Assembly: GCF_018449475.1 (NCBI RefSeq) | Contig: NZ_JAHCQH010000015.1 | Location: 744,001-808,000 of the forward strand | Source of the DNA: Ancylobacter radicis | GTDB lineage: Bacteria; Pseudomonadota; Alphaproteobacteria; Rhizobiales; Xanthobacteraceae | Direction: 5' to 3' | Length of the DNA stretch: 64,000 bases | The notes under the pieces: model-generated | Database searches by the model: none | What the model saw: the letters and a program-made list of their open reading frames with translations, nothing else | Told to the model about the DNA's origin: nothing | Program-made: the position numbers and the translations under genes | In this document: positions 54,217 to 63,329 of the stretch, in pieces | Position numbering within the stretch: the stretch's first letter is position 1 | How the letters are laid out: each line of letters begins with the position of its first letter

Positions 54217-56412
54217 ATGCCCAAGAATACCCCGCCCCGCAAGGAACAGAATCGCGTGCCGCGCGCCCCCCGCGCGCTGACGCCGGCCGAACCCCGCGAC
54301 GCCGAGCGCATCGCCAAGGTGGTCGCCCGCGCCGGCCTCGGTTCGCGCCGCGAAATCGAGGAATGGATCCTCGCCGGGCGCGTCGCGGTGAATGGCGAGG
54401 TTCTGGAGAGCCCGGCCCGCACCGTCACCGCCGAGGACAAGATCACCGTCGACGGCGTCGCGCTGCCCGAGAAGGAGCGCACGCGGCTGTTCCTCTACCA
54501 CAAGCCCAAGGGCGTGGTGACGACCAATTACGACCCCGAGGGACGCCCGACCCTGTTCGAGATCCTGCCGGGCGGCCTGCCGCGCCTGGTCTCGGTCGGC
54601 CGGCTCGATCTCAACACCGAAGGGCTGATCCTGCTCACCAATGATGGCGGCCTCGCCCGCGTGCTGGAGCTGCCGGAAACCGGCTGGCTGCGCCGCTACC
54701 GGGTGCGCGCCAAGGGCGACATCACCCAGGACAAGCTCGACGCGCTGATCGCCGGCATCACCGTGGACGGCGTGCATTACGGGCCGATCGAAGCGGTGCT
54801 GGACCGCGTGCAGGGCGCCAATGTGTGGCTCACTTTGGCGCTGCGCGAGGGCAAGAACCGCGAAGTCCGCAATGTGCTCGGCAGCCTCGGCCTCGACGTC
54901 AACCGGCTGATCCGCCTCTCCTATGGCCCGTTCCAGCTCGGCGAGATCGTCCAGGGCGCGGCCGAGGAAGTGCGCACCCGCATCCTGATGGACCAGCTCG
55001 GCCCGGAGCTTTCCGCCGCCGCCGGTGCCGATTTCGACGGGCCGCTGTTCGATCACGCGGTCGAGGATGAGGCCCCGCGCAAGCCCTCCAAGGCCCGCTA
55101 CGCCAAGGTGGAAGGCGCCGAGGACCGCCCGCGCCGCAAGCCGATCGACGCCGAGCCGGCGCCCGACAAGACCGTGAGCACCGGCATGCTGTCCGATCGC
55201 AAGGGCCGCAAGGTTCTGGTGCAGCGCGTGCGCAGCAACGAGCCGGAAGCCGTGGAAGAGGAACGCCCGGAGCGCGAGGAACGCCGCCCGGCCCGTGGAC
55301 CGGGTCGTGACAAGGCACGCGGTCCCGGCCGCGACCGCAAGGCCGCCGGGCCGCGTCCCTCCCGTCCCCGCGCGAGCGAGGAGCGCGATGGACCGAGCGG
55401 CGGCGAGCGGGGCGGCGAACGCACCTTCCGCGCCCGCAGCGACCGTCCCGTCCGCAGCGACGAGGACCGTCCCGCGCGCCCGGAGGGTGACCGTCCGTTC
55501 CGCGAGCGCGCCCCGCGTCCCGAGGGCGACCGTCCGTTCCGTGAGCGCACCCCGCGCGCCGAGGGCGATCGTCCGTTCCGCGAGCGCGCCCCGCGTCCCG
55601 AAGGCGACCGTCCGTTCCGCGAGCGGCCCCCGCGCGCCGAGGGCGATCGTCCGTTCCGCGAGCGGCCCCCGCGCGCCGAGGGCGATCGTCCGTTCCGCGA
55701 GCGCGCCCCGCGTCCCGAAGGCGACCGTCCGTTCCGTGAGCGTGCTCCGCGCCCCGAGGGCGACCGTCCGTTCCGCGAACGCGCTCCGCGTCCCGAGGGG
55801 GGGCGCCCCTATCGCGGCGCGGATAATGACCGGCCGTTCAGCGGGCGGGTGAAGTCCGAGCAGAACCGCACCCGCCGTCCGCGCGTCGCCGAGATGGGCG
55901 ATGCTCCGCGCGGTGATGACCGGCCGCGCCGGGACGAGGGCGAGCGCCCTGCCCGCCGCGAGCGTCCGGAAGGTGGCCGGTCGTTCGGCAACCGGGACGG
56001 CGGCGAGAAGCGCGCCTATGGCGCCAAGAATTTCGCCGACAAGCCGGGCGGGCGTTCCTTCGGCGACAAGCCGTCGGGCGGACGGTCGTTTGGCGGCAAG
56101 CCGGGCGATGACAGGCCGGGCAAATCGTTTGGCGGTAAGTCGTTTGGCGGTAAGCCGGGTGGCAAGTCGTTCGGCGACCGCTCCGGCCCGCGCACCGGCG
56201 ATGCGCCGCGCGGCGAGCGCCCCTCCGGCGGGCGGCCCGCCGGCAAATCGTTCGGCGACAGGCCGGGTGGTAAGTCGTTCGGCGGCAAGCCCGGCGCGCC
56301 CCGTTCGGGCGGCAAGCCTTCGGGCGGCAGACCTTCCGGTGACCGGCCTTCGGGCGGCAAGCCGTCCGGTGGCAAGCCCGGCGGGCGTCCCGGCCGGCCG
56401 CCGCGTGGCTGA
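54217..56412 (+). CDS. RluB-like pseudouridine synthase with long repetitive basic tail
   Basis: This 731-residue protein has an S4 RNA-binding domain at ~30-80 and an RsuA/RluB pseudouridine synthase domain at ~90-265, with catalytic Asp131 in VGRLDLNTEGL. Such enzymes modify 23S rRNA (RluB type) and are usually ~250-300 residues. Here ~450 further residues form an Arg/Gly/Pro-rich, surely disordered tail. It includes eight tandem copies of a 13-residue unit of the type RPFRERAPRPEGD (55492-55803), and a Gly/Lys/Ser/Phe-rich end with repeated GGKSFG. The tail probably binds RNA. Rhizobial homologues also have extended tails, but the tandem array marks this copy. rsmD follows 19 bp later. Confidence 0.92.
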   Translation: MPKNTPPRKEQNRVPRAPRALTPAEPRDAERIAKVVARAGLGSRREIEEWILAGRVAVNGEVLESPARTVTAEDKITVDGVALPEKERTRLFLYHKPKGVVTTNYDPEGRPTLFEILPGGLPRLVSVGRLDLNTEGLILLTNDGGLARVLELPETGWLRRYRVRAKGDITQDKLDALIAGITVDGVHYGPIEAVLDRVQGANVWLTLALREGKNREVRNVLGSLGLDVNRLIRLSYGPFQLGEIVQGAAEEVRTRILMDQLGPELSAAAGADFDGPLFDHAVEDEAPRKPSKARYAKVEGAEDRPRRKPIDAEPAPDKTVSTGMLSDRKGRKVLVQRVRSNEPEAVEEERPEREERRPARGPGRDKARGPGRDRKAAGPRPSRPRASEERDGPSGGERGGERTFRARSDRPVRSDEDRPARPEGDRPFRERAPRPEGDRPFRERTPRAEGDRPFRERAPRPEGDRPFRERPPRAEGDRPFRERPPRAEGDRPFRERAPRPEGDRPFRERAPRPEGDRPFRERAPRPEGGRPYRGADNDRPFSGRVKSEQNRTRRPRVAEMGDAPRGDDRPRRDEGERPARRERPEGGRSFGNRDGGEKRAYGAKNFADKPGGRSFGDKPSGGRSFGGKPGDDRPGKSFGGKSFGGKPGGKSFGDRSGPRTGDAPRGERPSGGRPAGKSFGDRPGGKSFGGKPGAPRSGGKPSGGRPSGDRPSGGKPSGGKPGGRPGRPPRG
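55492..55803 (+). repeat. 39-bp tandem repeat array (8 copies) in the RluB-like gene
   Basis: Eight consecutive 39-bp units encode RPFRER[A/T/P]PR[P/A]EG[D/G]. Neighbouring units differ by only a few bases, mostly synonymous, which points to recent slippage or unequal recombination. A ninth, degenerate unit (RPYRGADND) follows. Because the unit is a multiple of three, copy number can vary without frameshift. Confidence 0.93.
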
Positions 56413-56431
56413 TCCGCGGAGCGTGTGAACC

Positions 56432-56989
56432 GTGCGCATCGTCGGCGGGCGCTTCAAGGGCCGCACCCTGCGCGGCCCCTCCACCAACGCCACGCGGCCG
56501 ACCTCGGATCGGCTGCGTGAGGCGTTGTTCAACGTGCTTGCCCATGCCTATGGCGACCCGGCCGAGGGCGCGCGCGTGCTCGACCTGTTCGCCGGCACCG
56601 GCGCGCTGGGACTGGAGGCGCTTTCGCGCGGGGCGGCCTTCGCCGTCTTCGTCGAGGAGGCGGCCGAGCCGCGCGGCCTGATCCGCGCCAATATCGAGGC
56701 TCTGGGCCTCGACGGCATCACCCGCATCTTCCGCCGCGACGCCACCAAGCTCGGCGCCGCCCTCGCCAATGATGCCTTCGATCTGGTCTTCTGCGACCCG
56801 CCCTATGGAAAGGGCCTCGCGGTGGCGGCGCTGGAGTGCGCCCGCGCGGGCCGCTGGCTGGCGCCGGACGCGCTGGTGATCGTCGAGGAATCGGTCGAGG
56901 CCGCCTTCGCCGCGCCGGATGGCTTCGAGGAGCTGGAGCGCCGGCGCTACGACACCAGCGAACTGATTTTTCTGCGCGCGGCTGCGTGA
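56432..56989 (+). CDS. rsmD: 16S rRNA (guanine966-N2)-methyltransferase RsmD
   Basis: This 185-residue methyltransferase of the Rossmann class carries the N-terminal MRIVGGRFKGRTL, the SAM-binding VLDLFAGTGALGLEALSRGA (here VLDLFAGTGALG) and the catalytic DPPYGKG. The start codon is GTG at 56432, 19 bp after the RluB-like gene, so the two rRNA-modification genes form one transcription unit. Confidence 0.95.
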   Translation: MRIVGGRFKGRTLRGPSTNATRPTSDRLREALFNVLAHAYGDPAEGARVLDLFAGTGALGLEALSRGAAFAVFVEEAAEPRGLIRANIEALGLDGITRIFRRDATKLGAALANDAFDLVFCDPPYGKGLAVAALECARAGRWLAPDALVIVEESVEAAFAAPDGFEELERRRYDTSELIFLRAAA

Positions 56990-57018
56990 CCCTGCATGGC
57001 GGGACCCGGTGGCGGGGT

Positions 57019-57852
57019 TCAGCCCACCGCCGCCACCGCCTCGATGATGCGGGCAATGTCTTCCTCGCGGGAGAGGCGGTGGTCGCCATCCTTCACCAGC
57101 GTGATCACCACATCGTCCTCGGCCAGGCACGTGACCAGCTTCATCGCGTGCTGCCACGGCACCACCTCGTCGGCGACGCCCTGAAGGATGCGCACCGGGC
57201 AGCCGACCGCAAAGGGGGCGCCCAGCACGAGATTGCGCCGCCCGTCCTCGATGAAGGCGCGGGTGATCGGGGTGGGCTCGCCATAATCGGAGGCGCGGTA
57301 CCACACGCCCTTTTCCTCGATCTCGGCGCGGATTTCGGGCGTCATCACCTTCCACATCAGCTCCTCGGAAAAGTCCGGTGCCGGGGCGATCAACACCAGC
57401 CCGGCAAGGCGCGCGCTGTCGCCCCGCGCGGCCAGCGCCCGCGCCAGCAGCAGCGCGATCCAGCCACCCATCGAGGAACCGACAACCACCTGCGGGCCTT
57501 CGGTTTCACTGTCGAACACGGCGAGCGCCTCCTGCGCCCAGCGCGAGATCGTGCCGTCGATGAAGGCGCCCTCGGATTCGCCATGGCCGGAATAGTCGAA
57601 ACGCACCACCGGCCGGCCGCTCGCCGCGCCCCACTGCGCCAGCCGCTCCGCCTTGGTGCCGCGCATGTCGGACAGATACCCCCCGCACCACAGCACCCCC
57701 GGCGCCTCATCGGTCGCCCTGCCGGGCGTGCGGCGCAGGGCGATGCGGCGGGCATCGCTGCCGACCGAGAGAAACTCCGGCGCCGCCAGAGTCACGGCAT
57801 CGGGCTTTGTGGTCGCGGTCTTTGTGGTCGCGGTCTTGGCGATCTCGGTCAT
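57019..57852 (-). CDS. Alpha/beta hydrolase, ABHD10-like
   Basis: This 277-residue serine hydrolase has nucleophile Ser127 in VVGSSMGGW, an acid in QGVADEVVPW and His in KDGDHRLS. The motif CGGYLSDMRGTKAERL and RFDYSGHGES resembles the mitochondrial ABHD10 group (thioesterase/glucuronidase), suggesting an alphaproteobacterial relative. The ATG at 57852 is used. A repeated KTATTK stretch lies at the N-terminus. It is convergent with rsmD and divergent from infC. Confidence 0.85.
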   Translation of the reverse strand: MTEIAKTATTKTATTKPDAVTLAAPEFLSVGSDARRIALRRTPGRATDEAPGVLWCGGYLSDMRGTKAERLAQWGAASGRPVVRFDYSGHGESEGAFIDGTISRWAQEALAVFDSETEGPQVVVGSSMGGWIALLLARALAARGDSARLAGLVLIAPAPDFSEELMWKVMTPEIRAEIEEKGVWYRASDYGEPTPITRAFIEDGRRNLVLGAPFAVGCPVRILQGVADEVVPWQHAMKLVTCLAEDDVVITLVKDGDHRLSREEDIARIIEAVAAVG

Positions 57853-58166
57853 GGCTGGCAGTCCTCTCGGCAGGCGGCTCGGCACGCCGCGGGGTGCGTG
57901 GCGCGCAGGCGCGGGCGGGCGACTTGCGATTCACGCCGGCCACGCCACATTCCCCTACAGGTGCGTCGCCCGCGTGCAAGGGCCGTTGGGCTTATCTTTG
58001 CCCTTATGTGCGGCGCAGCGCATTTTCCGTTTCGTCATACCGTTGACTTCTGTCGGGTTTGTCACGATCTTCTGCGACCGTTTTACGCGCGCAGAAACGA
58101 GCCGGCCGGCAAGAACTCGCGGCGCGTCGAAACGGATTTTCTGAAATGGCAGAGGAGAAAACCGCC
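57853..58166. other. Intergenic region ahead of infC (314 bp)
   Basis: No gene is seen. It holds the infC ribosome-binding site and a -35-like TTGACT (58043-58048), with no convincing -10. The GC-rich half near 57853-57960 holds the hydrolase 5' region. An open frame through 58059-58166 could extend infC upstream, but it lacks a ribosome-binding site. Confidence 0.45.
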
Positions 58167-58169
58167 ATT
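58152..58169 (+). promoter_or_regulatory. infC ribosome-binding site and ATT start codon
   Basis: A GAGGAG (58152-58157) precedes ATT (58167-58169) by 9 bases, and the ATT is followed by the family N-terminus RRPMRPVAP. The only upstream ATG (58146) overlaps this site and has no Shine-Dalgarno of its own. Non-AUG starts on infC are a known autoregulatory device, since IF-3 itself rejects such codons. Confidence 0.7.
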
Positions 58170-58703
58170 CGTCGCCCCATGAGACCCGTCGCGCCGGAAA
58201 AGGACGGTCCGCGCGTCAACGAAGACATCCGGATCCGCGAAGTGCAGCTCATCGATCAGGATGGGCTTAATCTCGGCGTCATTCAGACTCGGGATGCCAT
58301 TCTGCGTGCGCAGGAAGCCGGCCTCGATCTGGTCGAGATCGCGCCGAACTCCGTGCCGCCGGTTTGCAAGATCCTCGATTACGGCCGCTTCAAGTATCAA
58401 AACCAGAAGAAGGCCAACGAGGCGCGCAAGAAGCAGCACATCGTTGAGATCAAGGAAATCAAGCTGCGTCCCGGCATCGACACCCACGACTATGAGGTGA
58501 AGATGAAGGCCATCCACCGCTTCTTCGAGGAAGGCGACAAGGTGAAGATCACCCTGCGCTTCCGCGGCCGCGAGATGGCGCATCAGGAACTCGGCTACAA
58601 GCTGCTGAACAAGGTGAAGGAAGAACTCGCGCCGATCGCCAAGGTCGAAGCGGAGCCCTCGCTGGAAGGCCGGCAGATGATCATGGTGCTGGCCCCGCGC
58701 TGA
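58167..58703 (+). CDS. infC: Translation initiation factor IF-3
   Basis: This 178-residue factor prevents premature subunit joining and discriminates against non-AUG initiation. The N-domain ([16 protein letters not shown]) and the C-domain ([17 protein letters not shown]) are both intact and of normal length. The start is taken as ATT at 58167, with GAGGAG 9 bases upstream; an ATG at 58146 would add seven non-conserved residues. A hairpin without a T tail (58732-58762) follows. rpmI/rplT, usual partners elsewhere, are absent. Confidence 0.93.
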   Translation: MRRPMRPVAPEKDGPRVNEDIRIREVQLIDQDGLNLGVIQTRDAILRAQEAGLDLVEIAPNSVPPVCKILDYGRFKYQNQKKANEARKKQHIVEIKEIKLRPGIDTHDYEVKMKAIHRFFEEGDKVKITLRFRGREMAHQELGYKLLNKVKEELAPIAKVEAEPSLEGRQMIMVLAPR

Positions 58704-58731
58704 GCGGAGCCGGCCCAGCTTGGGCAGACTG

Positions 58732-58762
58732 TCCCGGAACGGCCGCGAGGCCGGGTCCGGGA
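58732..58762 (+). terminator. Possible terminator hairpin after infC
   Basis: TCCCGGA (58732-58738) with TCCGGGA (58756-58762), and an inner CGGCC/GGCCG pair (58740-58744 and 58749-58753) around GCGA, form a bulged stem 29 bp past the infC stop. The following sequence TATTGCTGTT is only moderately T-rich, so termination is uncertain. Confidence 0.35.
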
Positions 58763-58849
58763 TATTGCTGTTGGCTGCCCCGCGACAGGTGGGGCGGCGA
58801 AGATCACGGCCCCACTGACGGCCCCAACTGACGCCCCCTTGGCGGCGCG

Positions 58850-60190
58850 TCAGTCCGGCAGGCTGCCATTCTCGCCCAGCACCGCCCCGGCGAGATAGAG
58901 CGAGCCGGCGATCAGCACGCGCGGCGCCGGCGCCACCGGAAATGTCGCGAGCCCTTCCAGCGCCGCCGCCACACTCGGCGCGGTCGAGGCGCTGATGCCA
59001 TGCACTGCGGCGGCCGCGGCCACCGCTTCGGGCGGCTGGCCCTTGTGCTCGCCCGGCACCGGCACGGCGATCACCTCCCGCGCCAGCCCCGCGAAGGGCG
59101 CAAGGAAGGTGCCGGAATCCTTCGTTCCCAGCATACCGACAATCAGCACCAGAGGCCGCGACACGCGATCCTCCAGATCGGCCAGCGCGGCGGCGAGCGC
59201 CTGCCCGCCGGCGGCATTGTGACCGCCATCAAGCCAGATATCGACGCCGGCCGGCGCCCGCTGGGTCAGCGGCCCCGGCCCCAGGCGCTGCAGCCGCGCC
59301 GGCCAGCTCGCCTGGCGCATCCCCTCCTCGAAGGCGGCGGGCGGCAGGCGCAAGGCGGGATCGCGCTGCCCGGCCACGCGCAGCGCCTCGACGGCAAGGC
59401 CGGCATTGCCGATCTGGTGCGGGCCGACCAGGCGCGGGCGCGGCAGATCGAGCAGCCCGTCCTCATCGGCCACCACGAGCCGGCCGGATTCCTCATGGGC
59501 CTGGAAATGCTCGCCCATCACCGCCAGCTTCACGGCCAGCCGCGCGGCCTGCCGCTCGATGACCTTGAGCGCCTCCGCCGGCTGCCGGGCGATCACCGCC
59601 GGCACGCCGCGCTTCAATATGCCGGCCTTCTCGCCGGCAATGGCGGCCACCGTCTCGCCGAGGAAATCGACATGGTCGATCGAAACCGGCGTGATGACGC
59701 TGACCAGCGGCGCCTCGATCACATTGGTGGCGTCGAGCCGCCCGCCGAGCCCGACCTCCAGCAGCAACACATCCGCCGGCACCTCGGCGAACAGCAGCAG
59801 CGCCGCCGCCGTGGTGATCTCGAAGAAGGTGATCGGCGCCCCCTCATTGGCCGCCTCGGCCCGGCTGAGCGCCTCGGTCAGCGTCGCGTCGTCGACCAGC
59901 GTGCCGGCGAGGCGGATGCGCTCGTTGAAGCGCACCAGATGGGGCGAGGTATAGACATGCACGCGCTTGCCGGCGGCCTCCAGCACGGCGCGCATGAAGG
60001 CGACGGTGGAACCCTTGCCATTGGTGCCGGCGACATGGATCACCGGCGGCAGGCGCCGCTCGGGATGGCCGAGCCGCTCCAGCACCCGCTGCATGCGCTC
60101 CAGCGAGAGGTCGATCAGCTTGGGGTGCAGCGCCAGCAGCCGCGCGAAGATATCCTCGACCGGAGGGAGAGCAGCAGGCGCGGCGGACAT
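58850..60190 (-). CDS. folC: Folylpolyglutamate / dihydrofolate synthase FolC
   Basis: This 446-residue Mur-ligase-family enzyme adds glutamate to dihydropteroate and folates. The P-loop GTNGKGSTV, HLVRFNERIRLAG and DGGHNAAG motifs are characteristic. The ATG at 60190 is chosen; earlier codons in the frame are an Arg/Pro-rich run. It follows accD by 10 bp in a conserved alphaproteobacterial block trpF-trpB-trpA-accD-folC. Confidence 0.95.
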   Translation of the reverse strand: MSAAPAALPPVEDIFARLLALHPKLIDLSLERMQRVLERLGHPERRLPPVIHVAGTNGKGSTVAFMRAVLEAAGKRVHVYTSPHLVRFNERIRLAGTLVDDATLTEALSRAEAANEGAPITFFEITTAAALLLFAEVPADVLLLEVGLGGRLDATNVIEAPLVSVITPVSIDHVDFLGETVAAIAGEKAGILKRGVPAVIARQPAEALKVIERQAARLAVKLAVMGEHFQAHEESGRLVVADEDGLLDLPRPRLVGPHQIGNAGLAVEALRVAGQRDPALRLPPAAFEEGMRQASWPARLQRLGPGPLTQRAPAGVDIWLDGGHNAAGGQALAAALADLEDRVSRPLVLIVGMLGTKDSGTFLAPFAGLAREVIAVPVPGEHKGQPPEAVAAAAAVHGISASTAPSVAAALEGLATFPVAPAPRVLIAGSLYLAGAVLGENGSLPD

Positions 60191-60200
60191 GGCACGAGCC

Positions 60201-61136
60201 TCAGGCGGCCGGCGACGGCAGGGCCGGCGTCTCGGGCGCGGCGGGGGCCGGCTCGGTGGGAGCCGTTTCAACCGGCTGGGCGGGCGCGGGTGCGCGCATC
60301 AGCAGGCGGCACAGCCGGCCGAGCGTGGCGCGCATCTCGTGGCGGTGCACGACGAGGTCGATCATGCCGTGGTCGCGCAGATATTCGGCGCGCTGGAAGC
60401 CCTCGGGCAGCTTCTCGCGGATCGTCTGCTCGATGACGCGCGGGCCGGCAAAGCCGATCAGCGCGCCCGGCTCGGCGATCTGGATGTCGCCCAGCATGGC
60501 ATAGGAGGCAGTGACGCCACCGGTGGTCGGGTTGGTCAGCACCACGATGTAGGGGAGCTTGGCCTCGCGCAGTTCCTGGATGGCGCAGGTGGTGCGCGGC
60601 ATCTGCATCAGCGAGAGGATGCCCTCCTGCATGCGCGCCCCGCCGGACGAGGCGAACATGATGAAGGGCGTGCCGCGCGAGGCTGCGGTCTCAAGGCCCG
60701 TCACGATGGCCTCGCCCGCCGCCATGCCGAGCGAACCGCCCATGAAGCCGAAATCCTGCACGGCGATGGTGACGGGCAAGCCTTCGAGCTTGCCATAGCC
60801 GACCTTCACCGCATCCTGTGCGCCGGTCTTGGTGCGGGCGTCCTTGAGACGGTCGACATAACGCTTCTCGTCGCGGAACTTCAGCGGGTCGGCAACCACC
60901 TGCGGCAGGGCGATGTCGTACCATTTGCCGCCGTCGAACACCGAGCGGAGCCGCGCCAGCGGGTCCATGCGCATATGGTAGTTGGAGCCGGGAATGACGT
61001 GGAGATTGGCCTCCAAATCCTTGTGGAACACCATCTGCCCGGTCTCGGGGCACTTCACCCAGAGATTCTCCGGCACCTCGCGGCGATTGAGGAAGCTGTT
61101 CAGCTTCGGGCGGACGACGTTCGAGATCCAGTTCAA
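60201..61136 (-). CDS. accD: Acetyl-CoA carboxylase carboxyltransferase subunit beta AccD
   Basis: This ~311-residue carboxyltransferase subunit starts fatty-acid synthesis with AccA, AccB and AccC. The crotonase-like core has [30 protein letters not shown] and [14 protein letters not shown]. The start is taken as TTG at 61136, giving the canonical N-terminus (M)[11 protein letters not shown] with CCGGAG upstream; an ATG at 61190 adds 18 unmatched residues. The N-terminal zinc ribbon is degenerate: only one of its four cysteines (WVKCPET) remains, as in other rhizobial AccD proteins. The last ~30 residues are Pro/Ala-rich. Confidence 0.93.
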   Translation of the reverse strand: MNWISNVVRPKLNSFLNRREVPENLWVKCPETGQMVFHKDLEANLHVIPGSNYHMRMDPLARLRSVFDGGKWYDIALPQVVADPLKFRDEKRYVDRLKDARTKTGAQDAVKVGYGKLEGLPVTIAVQDFGFMGGSLGMAAGEAIVTGLETAASRGTPFIMFASSGGARMQEGILSLMQMPRTTCAIQELREAKLPYIVVLTNPTTGGVTASYAMLGDIQIAEPGALIGFAGPRVIEQTIREKLPEGFQRAEYLRDHGMIDLVVHRHEMRATLGRLCRLLMRAPAPAQPVETAPTEPAPAAPETPALPSPAA

Positions 61137-61248
61137 CGGCGTGGCTCCGGACGGTGGGACGGCGGCCGCGCAAGACGGCCGCATCCTCATCTAATCGCCG
61201 ACAAGGGCGATGAAAAGGCGGGAAAGGGTGAGGAGCGCGCGCGGGCGC

Positions 61249-62100
61249 CTATTCGGCCGCTTCGCGCCGCGTGCCGCGCACCGCCTCGGCCAGCTGGCCG
61301 ACCAGGCTGGTGACGGCCCCGACCGTGCCGGCGGTGGCCCGGTCCTCGCCGTCGAGCGTGCCGCGCAGCGCGTCGATCAGCGCCGAGCCGACCACCACGC
61401 CATCGGCACCGGCCGCGATCGCCGCCGCCTGCGCCGGGGTGCGCACGCCGAAACCGACGGCGACCGGCAGCGCGGTGTGGCGCTTGATGCGCGCCACCGC
61501 CTGGCCGACCACATCGGCGTCGGGCGTCGCCGAACCGGTAATACCGTTGATCGAGACGTAATAGACAAAGCCCGCCGTGTTCGCGAGCACGGTCGGCAGG
61601 CGCTTGTCGTCGGTGGTGGGCGTGGCGAGGCGGATGAAGGCGAGGCCCGCCTTCAGCGCCGGCAGGCACAGCTCATTGTCTTCTTCCGGCGGCAGGTCGA
61701 CGACGACCAGCCCGTCCACACCGGCGGCCTTGGCATCCGCGAGGAAGCGGTCGACGCCATAGATATAGACCGGGTTGTAATAACCCATCAGCACCAGCGG
61801 CGTGGTGTCGTCGGTCTTGCGGAACTCGCGGACCATGGCGATGGTCTTGGCGAGCGTCTGCCCGGCTTTCAGCGCGCGCAGGCCCGCCGCCTGAATGGCG
61901 GGGCCGTCGGCCATCGGGTCGGTGAACGGCACGCCAAGCTCGATGATGTCGGCCCCGGCGGCCGGCAGCGCCTTCAGCAAAGTGAGCGAGGTGTCGTAAT
62001 CCGGGTCGCCGGCGGTGATGAAGGTCACCAGCGCCGCGCGGCCCGCCGAAGCGCAGGCCTTGAAGCGGTGATCGAGCCGGGTGATCGGGCGCGTGGTCAT
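61249..62100 (-). CDS. trpA: Tryptophan synthase alpha subunit
   Basis: This 283-residue TIM-barrel enzyme cleaves indole-3-glycerol phosphate to indole. The catalytic residues are Glu54 (IIELGVPF) and Asp65 (DPMADGP). The start overlaps the trpB stop by 4 bp, consistent with the coupled synthesis of the alpha2-beta2 complex. accD follows after 112 bp. Confidence 0.96.
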   Translation of the reverse strand: MTTRPITRLDHRFKACASAGRAALVTFITAGDPDYDTSLTLLKALPAAGADIIELGVPFTDPMADGPAIQAAGLRALKAGQTLAKTIAMVREFRKTDDTTPLVLMGYYNPVYIYGVDRFLADAKAAGVDGLVVVDLPPEEDNELCLPALKAGLAFIRLATPTTDDKRLPTVLANTAGFVYYVSINGITGSATPDADVVGQAVARIKRHTALPVAVGFGVRTPAQAAAIAAGADGVVVGSALIDALRGTLDGEDRATAGTVGAVTSLVGQLAEAVRGTRREAAE

Positions 62101-63329
62101 AGGCTGGTCCCCAGAATCTCCGCCACCTGCGGAATGTCCTTGTCGCCGCGGCCGGACATGTTGACCACCATCAGGTGATCCTCCGGCAGGGTCGGCGCGA
62201 GTTCGATCACCTTGGCCAGCGCATGGGCCGGCTCCAGCGCCGGGATGATGCCCTCGAGCTTGGAGACAAGCTGGAAGGCGCTCAGCGCCTCGTCATCGGT
62301 CGCGGAGATGTAGGTCGCGCGGCCGGTGTCGTGCAGCCAGCTATGCTCCGGGCCGATGCCGGGATAGTCGAGGCCAGCCGAGATGGAATGCGCCTCGGTG
62401 ATCTGCCCGTCATCGTCCATCAAGAGATAGGTGCGGTTGCCGTGCAGCACGCCCGGACGCCCGCCGGTGAGCGAGGCGGCGTGCTGGCCGGACGGTATGC
62501 CGTGGCCGGCCGCCTCGACGCCGAAGATCTGCACGGTCGGATCGTCGAGGAAGGGATGGAACAGGCCCATGGCGTTGGAGCCGCCGCCGATGCAGGCGAT
62601 CAGGCTGTCCGGCAGCCGGCCTTCCTGCTCCTCCATCTGGGTGCGGGTCTCATGGCCGATGATCGACTGGAAGTCGCGCACCATGCCGGGATAGGGGTGC
62701 GGGCCGGCAACCGTGCCGATGCAGTAGAAGGTGTCGTGCACGTTGGTCACCCAGTCGCGCAGCGCCTCGTTCATGGCGTCCTTGAGCGTGCTGGAGCCGG
62801 ACTTCACCGGCACCACCTCGGCGCCGAGCATCTTCATGCGGAACACGTTCGGCGCCTGCCGGGCAACGTCGACGGCGCCCATATAGACCACGCATTTCAG
62901 CCCGTAGCGGGCGCACAGCGTGGCAGTGGCGACGCCGTGCTGGCCGGCACCGGTCTCGGCGATGATCCGCTCCTTGCCCATGCGGCGGGCCAGCAGAATC
63001 TGGCCGAGGACGTTGTTCACCTTGTGCGAGCCGGTGTGGTTCAGCTCCTCACGCTTGAAATAGATCTTGGCGCCCTTGCCGGCCGGGGCACCCTTGCGCA
63101 GGTGCTCGGTGAAACGCTCGGCGTAATAGAGCGGGCTCGGGCGGCCGACATAATGCTTCAGCCCCGAATCCATTTCCGCCTTGTAGGCCGGGTCGGCTTT
63201 CGCCGCCTCATAGGCCTTCTCCAGGTCGAGGATCAGCGGCATGAGCGTTTCGGCGACGAAACGACCGCCGAAAATGCCGAAATGCCCGTTCTCGTCGGGG
63301 CCGGTGCGGAAGGAGTTCAGAACGTTCAC
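62097..63329 (-). CDS. trpB: Tryptophan synthase beta subunit
   Basis: This 410-residue PLP enzyme condenses indole with serine. The PLP lysine is Lys103 in the motif [11 protein letters not shown]. The GGGSNAMG phosphate-binding loop is present. It overlaps trpF and trpA by 4 bp each. Confidence 0.97.
   Translation of the reverse strand: MNVLNSFRTGPDENGHFGIFGGRFVAETLMPLILDLEKAYEAAKADPAYKAEMDSGLKHYVGRPSPLYYAERFTEHLRKGAPAGKGAKIYFKREELNHTGSHKVNNVLGQILLARRMGKERIIAETGAGQHGVATATLCARYGLKCVVYMGAVDVARQAPNVFRMKMLGAEVVPVKSGSSTLKDAMNEALRDWVTNVHDTFYCIGTVAGPHPYPGMVRDFQSIIGHETRTQMEEQEGRLPDSLIACIGGGSNAMGLFHPFLDDPTVQIFGVEAAGHGIPSGQHAASLTGGRPGVLHGNRTYLLMDDDGQITEAHSISAGLDYPGIGPEHSWLHDTGRATYISATDDEALSAFQLVSKLEGIIPALEPAHALAKVIELAPTLPEDHLMVVNMSGRGDKDIPQVAEILGTSL

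Noticed and set aside
55492-55803. Regularly spaced repeats resembling a CRISPR array
   Set aside because: The units are directly tandem with no unique spacers, lie in frame inside a gene and code for a repeated peptide. No cas genes are present.
52363-56532. A 1389-codon open frame on the minus strand
   Set aside because: It lies opposite the polyprenyl synthase and RluB-like genes. Its repetitive part mirrors the 39-bp tandem repeat, so the repetition is inherited and not independent evidence of coding.
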